Shown in pieces: positions 29,261-39,091 of a DNA stretch of 64,000 nucleotides (the first letter of the stretch is position 1; each line of letters opens with the position of its first letter). The position numbers were made by a program, and so were the translations under genes. The DNA is from CAIWHR01 sp963709525. Its GTDB lineage: Bacteria; Pseudomonadota; Gammaproteobacteria; Burkholderiales; Casimicrobiaceae. The stretch spans positions 72,995 through 136,994 of the forward strand of contig CAVPXB010000002.1 of the NCBI GenBank assembly GCA_963709525.1. Reading direction: 5' to 3'. The notes beneath the pieces are model-generated. The model ran no database searches and had not been told where the DNA came from. It saw only the letters and a list, made by a program, of their open reading frames with translations.

Positions 29261-30634
29261 ATGAATGCCCATCGCCGCAAATTCCTCGGTCTCGACCGCT
29301 GCGCTGACCGCGGCCGCGCTGGCCGGCAACCTCTCGCGCTGGGGAGTGCAAAGTGCCGGCGCGCAGGCGCTTTCCGACTACAGGGCGCTGGTGTGCGTGT
29401 TTCTGTTCGGCGGCAACGACAGCAACAACATGATCGTTCCCTACGACGATTACGCGCAATACGCAGCGGTGCGCACCCCGGCGTCGAACATCGCGCTCAC
29501 GCAGGCGGAAATCCTGCCGTTTGTCGCCGCGCGCCAGGGCGGCAAGCGCTTCGGCTTCCATCCTGCCTTCGCTGCGCTGAAGCCGCTCTATGATGCCGGG
29601 TCGGCTGGCGGCGATTGCCAACGCCGGGCCGCTGATCGCGCCGATCACCAAGGCGGATTACGTCGCCGGGCGCAGCCGCCCGCCGAACCTCTATTCGCAC
29701 AGCGACCAGCAGGCGGCATGGCAGGGCTATCTGCCAGGCAGCGCGATCCGCTCGGGCTGGGGAGGGCGCATGGCCGACCGGATGCCCGCTGCCAATACGG
29801 GTTCGACGATGCCGATGGCGGTGTCGGTGTCCGGCTCGCAGGTCTTCAACCAGGGCGAAGACACCGCCCCCTTCGTCATCCCGTCGAGCGGTGGCGTATC
29901 GCTGTCGGGCCAAGGTACGGATGCCGTGTCGCGGGCGCGGTACGCGGCGCTCAGAGGCTTGCTGGCGACCGACGGCGGCAATGAAGTCTTCAAGGGAGCG
30001 GCGAGCATCCTCGATCGCGCGCTCACACCGCCGAGGCCGCGAATCCGATTCTGACGGCGACGCTGCCGGTGGGTGGCACGATCGCAACCGCGTTCGGGAC
30101 GCAGAACTCAAACGTGGCCAACCAGCTCAAGCAGGCGGCACGTCTGATCGAGGCGCGGACGGCATTGGGCGTCAAGCGCCAGTTCTTTTTCGTCGGCCTC
30201 GGCGGCTTCGACCATCATGCCAACCTCTTGACCAGCCAGAACACGCTGTTCAATCAACTGGTGCCTGCGCTCAAGGCGTTTTACGACTACACCGTGGCCG
30301 CGGGAGTCGCGAGCAACGTGACGAGCGTTCACGATGTCGGACTTCTCCCGCACCTTCGTCGGCAACTCGACGCAGGGGTCCGATCATGCCTGGGGTGCGC
30401 ACCACCTGGTGCTCGGGGGCGCGGTGCGAGGAAACGATATCTACGGCAACTTCCTTCGCTGGTGCGCAGCGGGCCCGATGATGCGGGCACCAACGGGTCG
30501 TGGCTGCCGACGACCAGCGTCGATCAGATCGGTGCCACGCTGGCGACCTGGTTCGGCGTGCCGGCGGCGATCTGCCGGCGATCTTCCCCAACCTGGCGCG
30601 CTTTTCGACGGCCAACCTGGGCTTCATGGCCTGA
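29261..30634 (+). CDS. DUF1501 family exported protein, many frame breaks
   Basis: The start MNAHRRKFLG has an RR-type (Tat-like) export motif. Family segments follow in changing frames: ALVCVFLFGGNDSNNMIVPY, FGFHPAFAALKPLYDAG, ANAGPLIAPITKADYVAGRS, RQFFFVGLGGFDHHANLL, DFSRTFVGNSTQGSDHAWG and the end FPNLARFSTANLGFMA. At least five single-base shifts are needed (near 29290, 29600, 30035, 30345, 30455-30480 and 30580). DUF1501 proteins resemble the alkaline phosphatase/sulfatase fold and pair with DUF1800. It begins one base after the DUF1800 stop. The last bases overlap the end of the convergent hybrid kinase. Confidence 0.8.
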
Positions 30635-32462
30635 TGGCGGGAGCGGATCGATGCCGCGGCGCGTTGCTGTCGTGCCGCTGCTCCCGCAGCATCGCCACGG
30701 CGTGCTCGAGCGTCGCCGCGACCAACGGCTTGGCCAGCAACTGCAAGCCGGCGCGGGCGACTTCGGCGCGCGCTTCCTCGCTGGTGTCGCCGGACACGAT
30801 CAATGCCGGAATCGTGGCGCCGAGCGCCTTGCGCAGCCGGGCCACCTCGTCGATGCCGGACGCACCTTCGGCGAGTCGCAGATCGGCGACGATGAGGTCG
30901 ACGTCGCTGGCGCCCGCTTCCAGCAACGTCTCGCGCACGCGATCGGCATCTTCGCCGGCAGCCACGAACCCGCCACGCGTTTCGAACAGCGCCCGCATGG
31001 CGGCGACCACCGCCGGGTCGTCGTCGATCGCGGCGACGCGGCAGCCGGCCAGCGAAGACGCCGTCGGCGCCGGGGCCCGTCGTGTCGGCATCCCGGTGAC
31101 ACGATCCTCGTCGGATGCGCGCGGCACGCAGACCGAGAACCGCGACCCGTGGCCGATGCGCGAGGCGAGTTCAAGTCGATGGCCGAGCAGGTCGGCCAGG
31201 CGGCGCACGATCGCCAGGCCGAGTCCCATGCCGCGGCCGCCGGCATGGTGCCGCGGCTTGGCGTGGATCTGCACGAAATCGTCGAATACGCGCTCGCGAT
31301 CCTCCGGCGCGATGCCCACGCCGGTGTCGATGACGTCGATGCGCACGTCGGCACCGCGACGGCGCGCGCCCAGCACGACGCCGCCGCTGTGCGTGTAGCG
31401 CAGGGCGTTGCTGACCAGGTTGCGCAACACGCGCTCGAGCAGCGCCGGATCGGAGTCGACCGCCAGTGACGTCGAGCGGGCCGCGAGGCGCAGGCTGCTC
31501 GCGTTCGCCTGCGGCGCGAAGTCGTCGCCAATGCGCGCGAACAGCGGCGCCAGGCGCAGGCGCGTGCAATGCGGCTGCAACGCCCCGGCTTCCAGTCGCG
31601 AGAGGTCGAGTAGCTGCGCGAACAAACCTTCAAGCGCCTCGACCGACGCGTTGATGCTGGCGACCAGGGGCTTGATCTCGGGTTCCCTCGCCTTCAGCGA
31701 CAGCGCAGCGGCGAACAGCCCCATCGCATGCAGCGGTTGGCGCAGGTCGTGGCTCGCCGCGGCGAGGAACTGGCTCTTGGCGCGATTGGCGTTTTCTGCG
31801 GCGCTGCGCGCTGCTTCCGCGGCCTCGCTCTGCGCCTTGAGCTCGGCGATCAGATCGTCGTTCTCGTGCCGGATGACGAGCGACCGGGTAAGGAGCGCAT
31901 TGACCTGATGGCCGAACGCCAGCACGAAGGCGAGCACGACGGACATCACGACCGCGATCGACACGTGGATGCCATCGGCGCCGAGTGGCGACGCGCACGA
32001 TCAGGGCAGCACGGCCGGCAGCACGAACCCGTAGAACGCGGGCTTGTACACCGCGGTGAGGTTGAGCCCGCCCAGGGCGACGCCGAACAGGCTGACGATG
32101 ATCAGCGCCTGGTGCGCGGCCGAGTCGGGATAGAACGCCACCGCGGCGATTCCCCACAGGGTGCCGGCGATGGTGGAACCCAGCGCGAGCGCGTTCCCCA
32201 GCGCACGGCGTCCTCGGGCAGGGGATTCGCCCGGCGATAGGAGCGGGCCAGCGCACCCCGCCACGCCTGGTTGGCGAGGATCGCGCCGATCCAGAGCGCC
32301 ATGTCCCGGCGGCGCAATGTATTCGCGCAGCACGATGCAGAGGATCAGCGCGCCGAGCAGCATCGACAGCGTGGTCCGGCGCCAGGAGCCGATAAGGGTG
32401 GCGACCTCGTCGGCCAGCGCGCGCGTCAGGAGCGCGCGGGGAGGCGCGTTGATGGCGGGCAT
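30624..32462 (-). CDS. Membrane hybrid histidine kinase with C-terminal receiver, frame breaks in N-terminus
   Basis: The N-terminal third, read across three or four frame breaks (about 32000-32330), is a membrane domain with helices such as RTTLSMLLGALILCIVLREY and IIVSLFGVALGGLNLTAVYK. The rest is intact: a coiled linker, the H-box AAASHDLRQPLHAMGLFAAA, N-box NLVSNALRYT, G2 GRGMGLGLAIVRRLADLLGH and a receiver with VAAIDDDPAVVAA and LIVADLRLAEGAS (phospho-acceptor Asp). The H-box DLRQPLHA marks the hybrid-kinase group that partners LuxR-type regulators, one of which lies 12 bases upstream. It is the last gene of the MacAB/regulator run. Confidence 0.85.
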
Positions 32463-32474
32463 GGCGCCGCCGCA

Positions 32475-33125
32475 TCAGCCGTGGCGCGGCTGCAGCAGGT
32501 CGGCGTGGATGCCGCGCCGAGCGAGTTCGGCCACCGCTTGCGTGCGCGAATTGACGCGCAAGGCCTTGAGGATCGCGCTGACGTGCACCTTCACCGTTCC
32601 CTCGGAGAGGCGCAGGTCGCGGCAGATCAGCTTGTTGGGCTTGCCCTGCACGAGGAGCTTCAGCACGTCGGCCTGCCGGGCGGTCAGCCCCAGCGCGCCG
32701 TGCGCGAGGCGTACGCCATCGCCGTCCGGCATCGATGCCGCATTCGCGGCGCGACACACGCAGCCGTCGAGCACCTGGCGCAGCGCTTCCAGCAGCGCCG
32801 ACGCGCTGGCGGTCTTGGCGATGAAGCCGCGGGCACCTGCGGCGAGCGCCGCGTTGACGGTGGCATCGTCATGCGTCGCGGAGAGCACGACGACGGGAAC
32901 GCCCGGGTAATCGAGCATGAAATCGGCGAGAAGGTCGAGCCCCCGGGTGCCGGGGAGCGCGAGATCGAGCAGCACCAGGTCGACGTCGGGCTCGTCGTCG
33001 AGGATCGCGATCGCCTCGCCCGCGTGGGCCGCCGCGCGCACCTCGATTCCGGGGGCGAGCTGGGGCAGGAGTTGCGTCAGCGCATCGAGTATCAGCGGGT
33101 GATCGTCGACGACGAGAATTTTCAT
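32475..33125 (-). CDS. NarL/LuxR-family response regulator
   Basis: This is a 216-residue regulator. The receiver has ILVVDDHPLILDALTQLLPQ and phospho-acceptor Asp54 in VLLDLALPGTRGLDLL. The C-terminal helix-turn-helix is LTARQADVLKLLVQGKPNKL and ICRDLRLSEGTVKVHVSAIL, the LuxR/NarL signature. It is followed closely by the hybrid kinase. It lies 143 bases after the MacB-type permease on the same strand, so it could control the exporter. Confidence 0.93.
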   Translation of the reverse strand: MKILVVDDHPLILDALTQLLPQLAPGIEVRAAAHAGEAIAILDDEPDVDLVLLDLALPGTRGLDLLADFMLDYPGVPVVVLSATHDDATVNAALAAGARGFIAKTASASALLEALRQVLDGCVCRAANAASMPDGDGVRLAHGALGLTARQADVLKLLVQGKPNKLICRDLRLSEGTVKVHVSAILKALRVNSRTQAVAELARRGIHADLLQPRHG

Positions 33126-33268
33126 GGGTTCCTCCCGGGTTGGAATCGCGGCCGGACGAAAGTTGCCGACCTTGGGGGGAACGCTAGCGCCCGCGCGCAG
33201 CACGCGCAACCTGCGACAGCTGACAGGAAGCCGGGCCGCCGCGCAGTCCCGCGGCCGCGGCGGAACGC

Positions 33269-34501
33269 CTACTCGTGCCGCAGCGCCTCGATCGGAACGA
33301 GCCGCGCCGCGGTGCGCGCGGGATAGAAGCCGAAGAAGACGCCGACCGCGCCGGCGAAGCCGAAGGCCAGGACAACGGCGGCGAAACTCATCTCGGTGCG
33401 CCAGCCGGCGAAATGACCGACGAGAAAGGACGCGAGCGCGCCCAGCGCGATGCCGATGATGCCGCCGATCAGTGCCAGCGTCACCGCCTCGACGAGAAAC
33501 TGGGTGAGGATGTCGCGACCGCGCGCGCCGACGGCCATGCGCAGTCCGATCTCGCGCGTGCGCTCGGTGACCGACACCAGCATGATGTTCATGATGCCGA
33601 TGCCGCCCACGAGCAGCGAGACCGACGCGATCGCGGCGAGCAGCAGCGCGAGGATCTTCGACGAGGCTTCCTGCGCCGCCAGCACTTCCGACAGGTTGCG
33701 CAGGAAGAAGTCGTCCTCCTGCGCGGGTTGCAGCTTGTGGCGCTGGCGCAGGAGATCGCGCATTTCCTGCTCGGTCGCGGGCATGTCGGCGCCATCCTTG
33801 ACCCGCACCGAGATGCTCTGCACGTTGCGGCTCTTCACCTGCGTGCCGCCGAGCACGCGCTTTCTTGCGGTCGAGATCGGGATCAGCACCACGTCGTCCT
33901 GATCCTGCCCGACCATGCTCTGTCCCTTGCGCTCGAGGATGCCGATCACCGTGTGCGGGACGCGGCGGACGCGGATGGTCTCGCCGATCGGATCGCTGTC
34001 GCCGAACAGCGTCCGCGACACCGTCTGGCCGAGCAGCACGACCTTGGCGGCGCCCTCGACGTGCGACGGGTCGATCGCGCGGCCCGAAGCGATGTCCCAC
34101 TGCCGCGCTTCCATGTACTCCGGCGTGATGCCGTAGATCTGCGTCGACCAGTTGTTGTTGCCGAACACGACCTGGCCCGATCCGCGCAATTGCGGCGCCG
34201 CCGCCTGCACGCCGCCGACCTCGCGCTGCAGCGCGTAGGCGTCGTCTTCGGTGATGGTGAGCTGCGAGCCCGAGCCCATGCGCACGCCGCCGGAAGTGAA
34301 GTTGCCCGACAGGATGATGATGAGGTTGGAGCCCAGGCTCTTGATCTGGTCCTCGACGCGCGCCTGCGCGCCGGCGCCGACGGCGACCATGGTGATCACC
34401 GCGGCGACGCCGATGATGATGCCCAGCATCGTCAGCGCCGAGCGCAGCTTGTTGATGCGCAGCGCGGCGAGCGCGATCCGAAGCGTGGCGAGGAAATTCA
34501 T
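33269..34501 (-). CDS. macB: MacB-type ABC transporter permease
   Basis: This is a 410-residue permease with an N-terminal helix (LRSALTMLGIIIGVAAVITM), a large periplasmic domain (about residues 45-285) and three C-terminal helices typical of the FtsX/MacB fold (VGGIGIMNIMLVSVTERTRE and the EIGLRMAVGARGRDIL loop). It ends ARTAARLVPIEALRHE, the family ending. Unlike E. coli MacB, ATPase and permease are separate genes; the ATPase stop overlaps this start by four bases. With the MacA-like adaptor upstream it forms an exporter of antibiotics, peptides or lipids. Confidence 0.92.
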   Translation of the reverse strand: MNFLATLRIALAALRINKLRSALTMLGIIIGVAAVITMVAVGAGAQARVEDQIKSLGSNLIIILSGNFTSGGVRMGSGSQLTITEDDAYALQREVGGVQAAAPQLRGSGQVVFGNNNWSTQIYGITPEYMEARQWDIASGRAIDPSHVEGAAKVVLLGQTVSRTLFGDSDPIGETIRVRRVPHTVIGILERKGQSMVGQDQDDVVLIPISTARKRVLGGTQVKSRNVQSISVRVKDGADMPATEQEMRDLLRQRHKLQPAQEDDFFLRNLSEVLAAQEASSKILALLLAAIASVSLLVGGIGIMNIMLVSVTERTREIGLRMAVGARGRDILTQFLVEAVTLALIGGIIGIALGALASFLVGHFAGWRTEMSFAAVVLAFGFAGAVGVFFGFYPARTAARLVPIEALRHE

Positions 34502-35250
34502 GCGCTCACCGGCATCGGCTGCTGTCGTTGCGCCGCAAGCTGGGCGGCGGCGTCGCGCGGCGTGTTCGCGACGTCGGCGATCAGCTTGCCGTCGCGGAAG
34601 GAGAGCAGGCGCGACGCGAACTCGGCGATGTCGTGTTCGTGCGTCACCACGACGACGGTGATCCCGCCGCGGTTGAGCTGCTGCAGCAAGGCCATCACTT
34701 CGACGCTGGTGGAGGAGTCGAGCGCGCCGGTAGGCTCGTCGGCGAGGATCAGCTTGGGATCGTTGACCAGCGCCCGCGCGATGGCGACACGCTGCTGCTG
34801 GCCGCCGGACAGTTGCGCGGGATGGTGGTGTTCGCGCTCGGCCAGGCCGACTTCGGCGAGCGTGCGCCGTGCCTTCGCGTGGCGTTCGGCGGCGGGAACG
34901 CCGGCATACAGCAACGGCAACTCGACGTTCTCCAGCGCCGAGGTGCGCGGGAGAAGGTTGAACTGCTGGAACACGAAGCCGATGCGCCGGTTGCGAACGC
35001 CCGCCAGCGCATCGCTGTCCATGTGCGCGACGTCCTCGCCGGCCAGCCGGTAACTGCCGGCAGTCGGCGCGTCGAGGCATCCGACGAGGTTCATGAACGT
35101 CGATTTTCCGGACCCGGAGGGTCCCATCACCGCGACGAACTCGCCTTCGGCGACGTCGACCGACACGCCGTTGAGTGCGCGGACTTCGGTCTCGCCCAGC
35201 TGGTAGATCTTGGTCAGGTCGCGGACCGAGATGAGTGGCGCGGTTGCCAT
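34498..35250 (-). CDS. ABC transporter ATPase, MacB/LolD type
   Basis: This is a 250-residue nucleotide-binding subunit. Walker A is GPSGSGKST, the Q-loop lies in RIGFVFQQFNLLPRTSA, the signature is LSGGQQQRVAIARAL, Walker B with catalytic Glu is LILADEPTGALD and the switch His lies in VVVTHEHDIAEFA. These match the tripartite-export ATPases (MacB, LolD). It lies between the adaptor and permease genes, overlapping the latter, and supplies ATP-driven energy to the mechanotransmission complex. Confidence 0.93.
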   Translation of the reverse strand: MATAPLISVRDLTKIYQLGETEVRALNGVSVDVAEGEFVAVMGPSGSGKSTFMNLVGCLDAPTAGSYRLAGEDVAHMDSDALAGVRNRRIGFVFQQFNLLPRTSALENVELPLLYAGVPAAERHAKARRTLAEVGLAEREHHHPAQLSGGQQQRVAIARALVNDPKLILADEPTGALDSSTSVEVMALLQQLNRGGITVVVVTHEHDIAEFASRLLSFRDGKLIADVANTPRDAAAQLAAQRQQPMPVSA

Positions 35251-35262
35251 GGGGGAGGCGCG

Positions 35263-36873
35263 TCAGAACGGCAGCCGCGGTGCGCTCGCCGACGGGCGCG
35301 CGGCCGTGGCATTGGCGGCGTTGCTGCCGACGATGACCTCGGCCCCCTCGGTCAGGGCGCCACTGACGACCTCGGTCGCGTTGCCGTCGGTCAGCCCCAG
35401 ACGCAGCGCGACCTCCCTGGGCGCACCGGCATCCAGGACGTAGACGCGTCCGCTGCTGCCGCCGCTGCGCCCGGTCTCGGCGGCGACGATTTCGGCGTAT
35501 TTCTTTTGCTGTTCGGGATTCAGCATGGCGTTGATCTTCTGCCGCATGTCGCCGCGCAATCGCTCGCTGCGCGTGCGGCGATCGGCCTCCGGCAGGTCGC
35601 GCAGCTCCGCCATCCGCGTGCGCAACTCGGCGAATATCTCGTCGAGCCGCGCCTGCTGCGCCGAATCGAGCTTGAGTTCCGCGATGAGCTTTTGCCGCCG
35701 CGCCTGCGCGTCGCCAGCGCCCCCGCCGCCGCCTCCCGCCGTCGTGGATGCGGCGGCGGCGTCGACCTCCTTGGCTGCCGCGATGCCCGGCGGACGGTAG
35801 CGCAACGCCGCATTGGGCACCTTGAGCACGCCCTCGCGCGAATCGGCGACGATGCGCACGTTGGCCGTCATCCCGGGCACCAGCAGCAGGCTGGGATTTT
35901 CGGTGGCGACGACCACGGTATAGGTGACGACGTTCTGCACCGTTTGCGCCGCCTTGCGGATCTGCCGCACGCGGCCCTCGAAGGTTCGGGTCGGAAAGGC
36001 GTCGACGGTGAAGGTGACGCGCTGGTCGACCTTGATCTTGCTGATGTCGGATTCGTCGATCGCGACCTCGACCTGCATCTCGCGCAGATCCTTCGCGAGC
36101 GAGAACAGCGTCGGCGTGTTGAGACTGGCGGCGACGGTCTGTCCGGCGTCGATCTGCCGCGAGATCACCACGCCGTCGACGGGCGCGATGATCGAGGTGC
36201 GGGTGAGGTCGACGCGCGCCCCGGCAAGCGCCGCCTCGCGCTGCCTGGCGATGGCGGCGGCATTGGCGACCTGCGCCTCGCCGGCATTGATCTGCGCTTC
36301 GGCGGTGGTCACCGCTTCGGCGGCTGCTTCGTAGGTGAACCTGGATTTGTCACGCTCGGCGCCGGAGATGAAGCCCTTGGCGAACAGCGACTCCTTGCGG
36401 TCGAGGTCGCTCTTCGCGTCGTTGGCCTGAATCCGCGCCCGCGTTGCCTGCGAGCGCAGCGTCAGCACATTGGCGCGCTGGTTGAGTTGCTGCGTGCGCG
36501 CGGCTTCGAGATCGGCTTCAGCCTGGCGCACCTTCAGCTCGAAGGTCTCGGGGTCGATCCGGGCCAGGAGTTGCCCCTGCTTGACCTGGCTGTTGAAGTC
36601 GACGAACAGCTCCTTGATCTGGCCGGAGATCTGCGAGCCGACCAGCACGGTGGTGACCGCCGACAGCGAGCCCGACGCCGAGACCACGGACGTGACATTG
36701 CCGCGTTCCGCCTTCGCCGTGCGAAATGTGGGGGCGCTGCCGTCCCGCGCGTAAAGCCACCAGGCGGTGGCGACGACGGCCGCGAATGCGAGCACGACGG
36801 CGCCGATCACAAGCACGCGTCGACGCCGTGGCGCTCCCGCGGGCAGGGTGGCGGCGGGCGAGTCTGTTGTCAT
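35263..36873 (-). CDS. macA: MacA-like periplasmic adaptor with a Spy-like inserted segment
   Basis: This 536-residue adaptor is much longer than E. coli MacA (371). An N-terminal anchor helix (about 18-42) is followed by the lipoyl half (GSQISGQIKELFVDFNSQVK), a long helical hairpin (about 110-220), the second lipoyl half (TSIIAPVDGVVISRQIDAGQ) and beta-barrel segments. At about residues 370-475 there is a Gly-rich linker and a charged helical segment with KLDSAQQARLDEIF and MLNPEQQKKYAEIV, both like the LTxxQ motifs of Spy/CpxP. The barrel and membrane-proximal domain then resume (GRVYVLDAGAPREVALRLGL). It heads the exporter genes and is preceded by the protease. Confidence 0.88.
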   Translation of the reverse strand: MTTDSPAATLPAGAPRRRRVLVIGAVVLAFAAVVATAWWLYARDGSAPTFRTAKAERGNVTSVVSASGSLSAVTTVLVGSQISGQIKELFVDFNSQVKQGQLLARIDPETFELKVRQAEADLEAARTQQLNQRANVLTLRSQATRARIQANDAKSDLDRKESLFAKGFISGAERDKSRFTYEAAAEAVTTAEAQINAGEAQVANAAAIARQREAALAGARVDLTRTSIIAPVDGVVISRQIDAGQTVAASLNTPTLFSLAKDLREMQVEVAIDESDISKIKVDQRVTFTVDAFPTRTFEGRVRQIRKAAQTVQNVVTYTVVVATENPSLLLVPGMTANVRIVADSREGVLKVPNAALRYRPPGIAAAKEVDAAAASTTAGGGGGGAGDAQARRQKLIAELKLDSAQQARLDEIFAELRTRMAELRDLPEADRRTRSERLRGDMRQKINAMLNPEQQKKYAEIVAAETGRSGGSSGRVYVLDAGAPREVALRLGLTDGNATEVVSGALTEGAEVIVGSNAANATAARPSASAPRLPF

Positions 36874-36932
36874 TTTGAAAACACTGGGGAAGGGGAACGG
36901 GAGAACAAGGAACAGCGGGACGGGCGGCCGGT

Positions 36933-38435
36933 TCAGCCGGCCTTGGCCATGGCGGCCTGCTGCTCGGCAAGATCGCGGCGCAATGCGCGCAGCCGCGTCT
37001 CGACGACGGAGGTCTGATAGAAGTCGCCGTCGCCCGCCTTTGCGGCAAGCTCCATTTGCGCGACGGCGCCGCGCAGGTTGCCCGCCCACGCGTAGTACTC
37101 GCCCTGGTGCCGGTGCTGCAGCAGCATCCGGCCCTGCTTGCCATAGACCTGCGCGGCAATCCGGTGCAGTTGACCGTTGCCCGGGAATCGTTGCAGTTGC
37201 TGCTCGATGAACTTTGCCGCATCGGCGTACCGGTCGGCCTTCAACAGTGCATCGGGGTAGTCGTACACGAGCTGCATCTTGTTCGGGTAATGGCTCAGTG
37301 CGGCTTCGAATCGCGCGATGGCGGCAGCGAGTTCGCCGTTTTCCATCAAGACGTGCCCGGCCATCGCGTCGATCATCGGGTGCGGGGGGGCCTGCAGCTC
37401 CAACGCAGCGAGTTCCTGCTTCGCACGCCTGGTGTCCTTGGCGCGCAGCAGCGCTGCGACCAGTCCATAGCGCGTCGCGACCGGATCGTTGAACTTGCGG
37501 TCGGCCAGCGCGTTTTCGAAATACTTGACGGCCTCGCGGTCGGTGCCGGTGTAGCTCTTGAGCAAAGCGCGCACGAGGTGGAAGTCGAGGGAATCCGGAA
37601 ACTGGCGGTAGGGTTGGTCCTGCGCGCGCGCCTGCGCCTCGGCGATCCGCTCGTAGGTGATCGGGTGCGAGCGAAGGTAGGACGGAGCATTGCTGTCCGA
37701 GAAGCGGCTGGACTTTTGCAGGCGCTCCATGAACGTGGCCATGCTGGTCGTGTCGAAGCCGGCCGACGACAGGCGCTGGAACCCGATGCGATCGGCCTCG
37801 TATTCGTACTCGCGGGTGTAGTTGAGCTGGGTCTGGATCGCCAGCGCCTGCGAGGCGGCGATGGCGGCGGAGGTCGCCTGCCCCGACGACGACGAACCCG
37901 AGCGCGACGCGGCGATGGCGACCGCCAGCGCGGCCAGCGAATAGAGCAGCGAGCGCTGCTGCCCCCCGAGCGAGCGCGTGTAGTGCCGTTGCGTGACGTG
38001 GGTGATTTCGTGCGCCAGCACCGAGGCCAGCTCGGATTCGCTCTGGGCGAGCAGGAGGAGCCCGGCGTGAACGCCGATGAAGCCGCCGGGCAGCGCGAAC
38101 GCGTTGACGCTGGGGTCGGGTACCGCGAAAAACTCGAAGTCGTACTTGTCGGACCCTGCCGCCACCAGACGATTGCCGAGTTCGTTCAGATAGTCGTTGA
38201 CTTCGGGGTCGTCGAGATAGCCGCCCGACGCGCGGATCTGGCGGACCACGGACTCGCCAAGCTTGCGCTCCTGCGCCGGGGTGACCGCGGCCTCGGATTC
38301 GTCCCCCAGATCGGGCAGTCGCTGCGCCTGGGCGATTCCCGGCGCGAGGGGCTGCGCGCCGAGCGCGAGCGCGACCAGGGTGGCGAGCGCGCGGTCGCGC
38401 ATGCGGGAGCGTTGGCGAGGGCGCAAGGAAAGCAT
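36933..38435 (-). CDS. bepA: BepA-like M48 metallopeptidase with TPRs
   Basis: This is a periplasmic zinc protease of about 500 residues. After a signal sequence (ending GIAQAQ) comes an M48 domain with VLAHEITHVTQRH (HExxH at about 142-146) and the third zinc ligand in REYEYEADRIGF. The second half is TPR-like (for example ALLKADRYADAAKFIEQQLQ). BepA helps assemble or degrade outer-membrane proteins such as LptD. Three possible starts exist (38450, 38435, 38402); I chose 38435, which leaves a normal export signal. It is 59 bases upstream of the MacA gene on the same strand. Confidence 0.9.
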   Translation of the reverse strand: MLSLRPRQRSRMRDRALATLVALALGAQPLAPGIAQAQRLPDLGDESEAAVTPAQERKLGESVVRQIRASGGYLDDPEVNDYLNELGNRLVAAGSDKYDFEFFAVPDPSVNAFALPGGFIGVHAGLLLLAQSESELASVLAHEITHVTQRHYTRSLGGQQRSLLYSLAALAVAIAASRSGSSSSGQATSAAIAASQALAIQTQLNYTREYEYEADRIGFQRLSSAGFDTTSMATFMERLQKSSRFSDSNAPSYLRSHPITYERIAEAQARAQDQPYRQFPDSLDFHLVRALLKSYTGTDREAVKYFENALADRKFNDPVATRYGLVAALLRAKDTRRAKQELAALELQAPPHPMIDAMAGHVLMENGELAAAIARFEAALSHYPNKMQLVYDYPDALLKADRYADAAKFIEQQLQRFPGNGQLHRIAAQVYGKQGRMLLQHRHQGEYYAWAGNLRGAVAQMELAAKAGDGDFYQTSVVETRLRALRRDLAEQQAAMAKAG

Positions 38436-38524
38436 GTTGACGGGTGTCATCGAGTGGGCGTGCAGTGCTGGACCTGATGCTAAGATGCCCGCCGTCACCC
38501 GAAGTTCATGCGAAGGATCGCGTC

Positions 38525-39091
38525 GTGGCCGGTACGGAAGGAAAAAAGAACCTCGCCCAGGGTGCGGCTCCCGCCCCCCGGCGCCGGTCGCCGACGGCGT
38601 CCGCGCGTCGATCTCCTGCGCATTTTACCCATTTCGACGCCGCCGGTCAGGCGCACATGGTCGATGTCGCCGACAAGGATGTAACAAAGCGTGTCGCGCG
38701 GGTGGCCGGTCGGATCGTCATGCAGCCGGCCACGCTGGTGCTGATCGGCAAGGGTTCCACGACCAAGGGTGACGTGTTGGGCGTGGCGCGGATCGCGGCC
38801 ATCCAGGCGTCCAAGCGGACCGCGGACCTGATCCCGCTCTGCCACCCGCTGCCGCTGACCCGCGTGGCCGTCGAATTCCTGATCGACCGGAAAGCCAGTG
38901 CGATCGGCATCGAGGTGGTCGCCGAGACCCGGGGCCGGACCGGCGTCGAGATGGAGGCGCTGACGGCTGCCGCGGTCGGCTTGCTCACCATCTACGACAT
39001 GTGCAAGGCGACCGATCGCGGGATGCGGATCGAGGGCATTCGTTTGCTCGAGAAGTCGGGCGGCAAGTCGGGCCATTACACCGCGGTCTGA
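38525..39091 (+). CDS. moaC: Cyclic pyranopterin monophosphate synthase MoaC
   Basis: This 188-residue enzyme of molybdenum cofactor synthesis converts the GTP-derived precursor into cyclic pyranopterin. Family marks are THFDAAGQAHMVDVADKD, the active-site loop ADLIPLCHPLPLTRV, GVEMEALTAAAVGLLTIYDM and the conserved Lys in EKSGGKSGHY. I chose the GTG at 38525, preceded by AAGGA. The N-terminus is about 25 residues longer than usual, so a start further in is possible. It is divergent from bepA and its stop codon coincides with the start of a long palindrome. Confidence 0.92.
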   Translation: MAGTEGKKNLAQGAAPAPRRRSPTASARRSPAHFTHFDAAGQAHMVDVADKDVTKRVARVAGRIVMQPATLVLIGKGSTTKGDVLGVARIAAIQASKRTADLIPLCHPLPLTRVAVEFLIDRKASAIGIEVVAETRGRTGVEMEALTAAAVGLLTIYDMCKATDRGMRIEGIRLLEKSGGKSGHYTAV

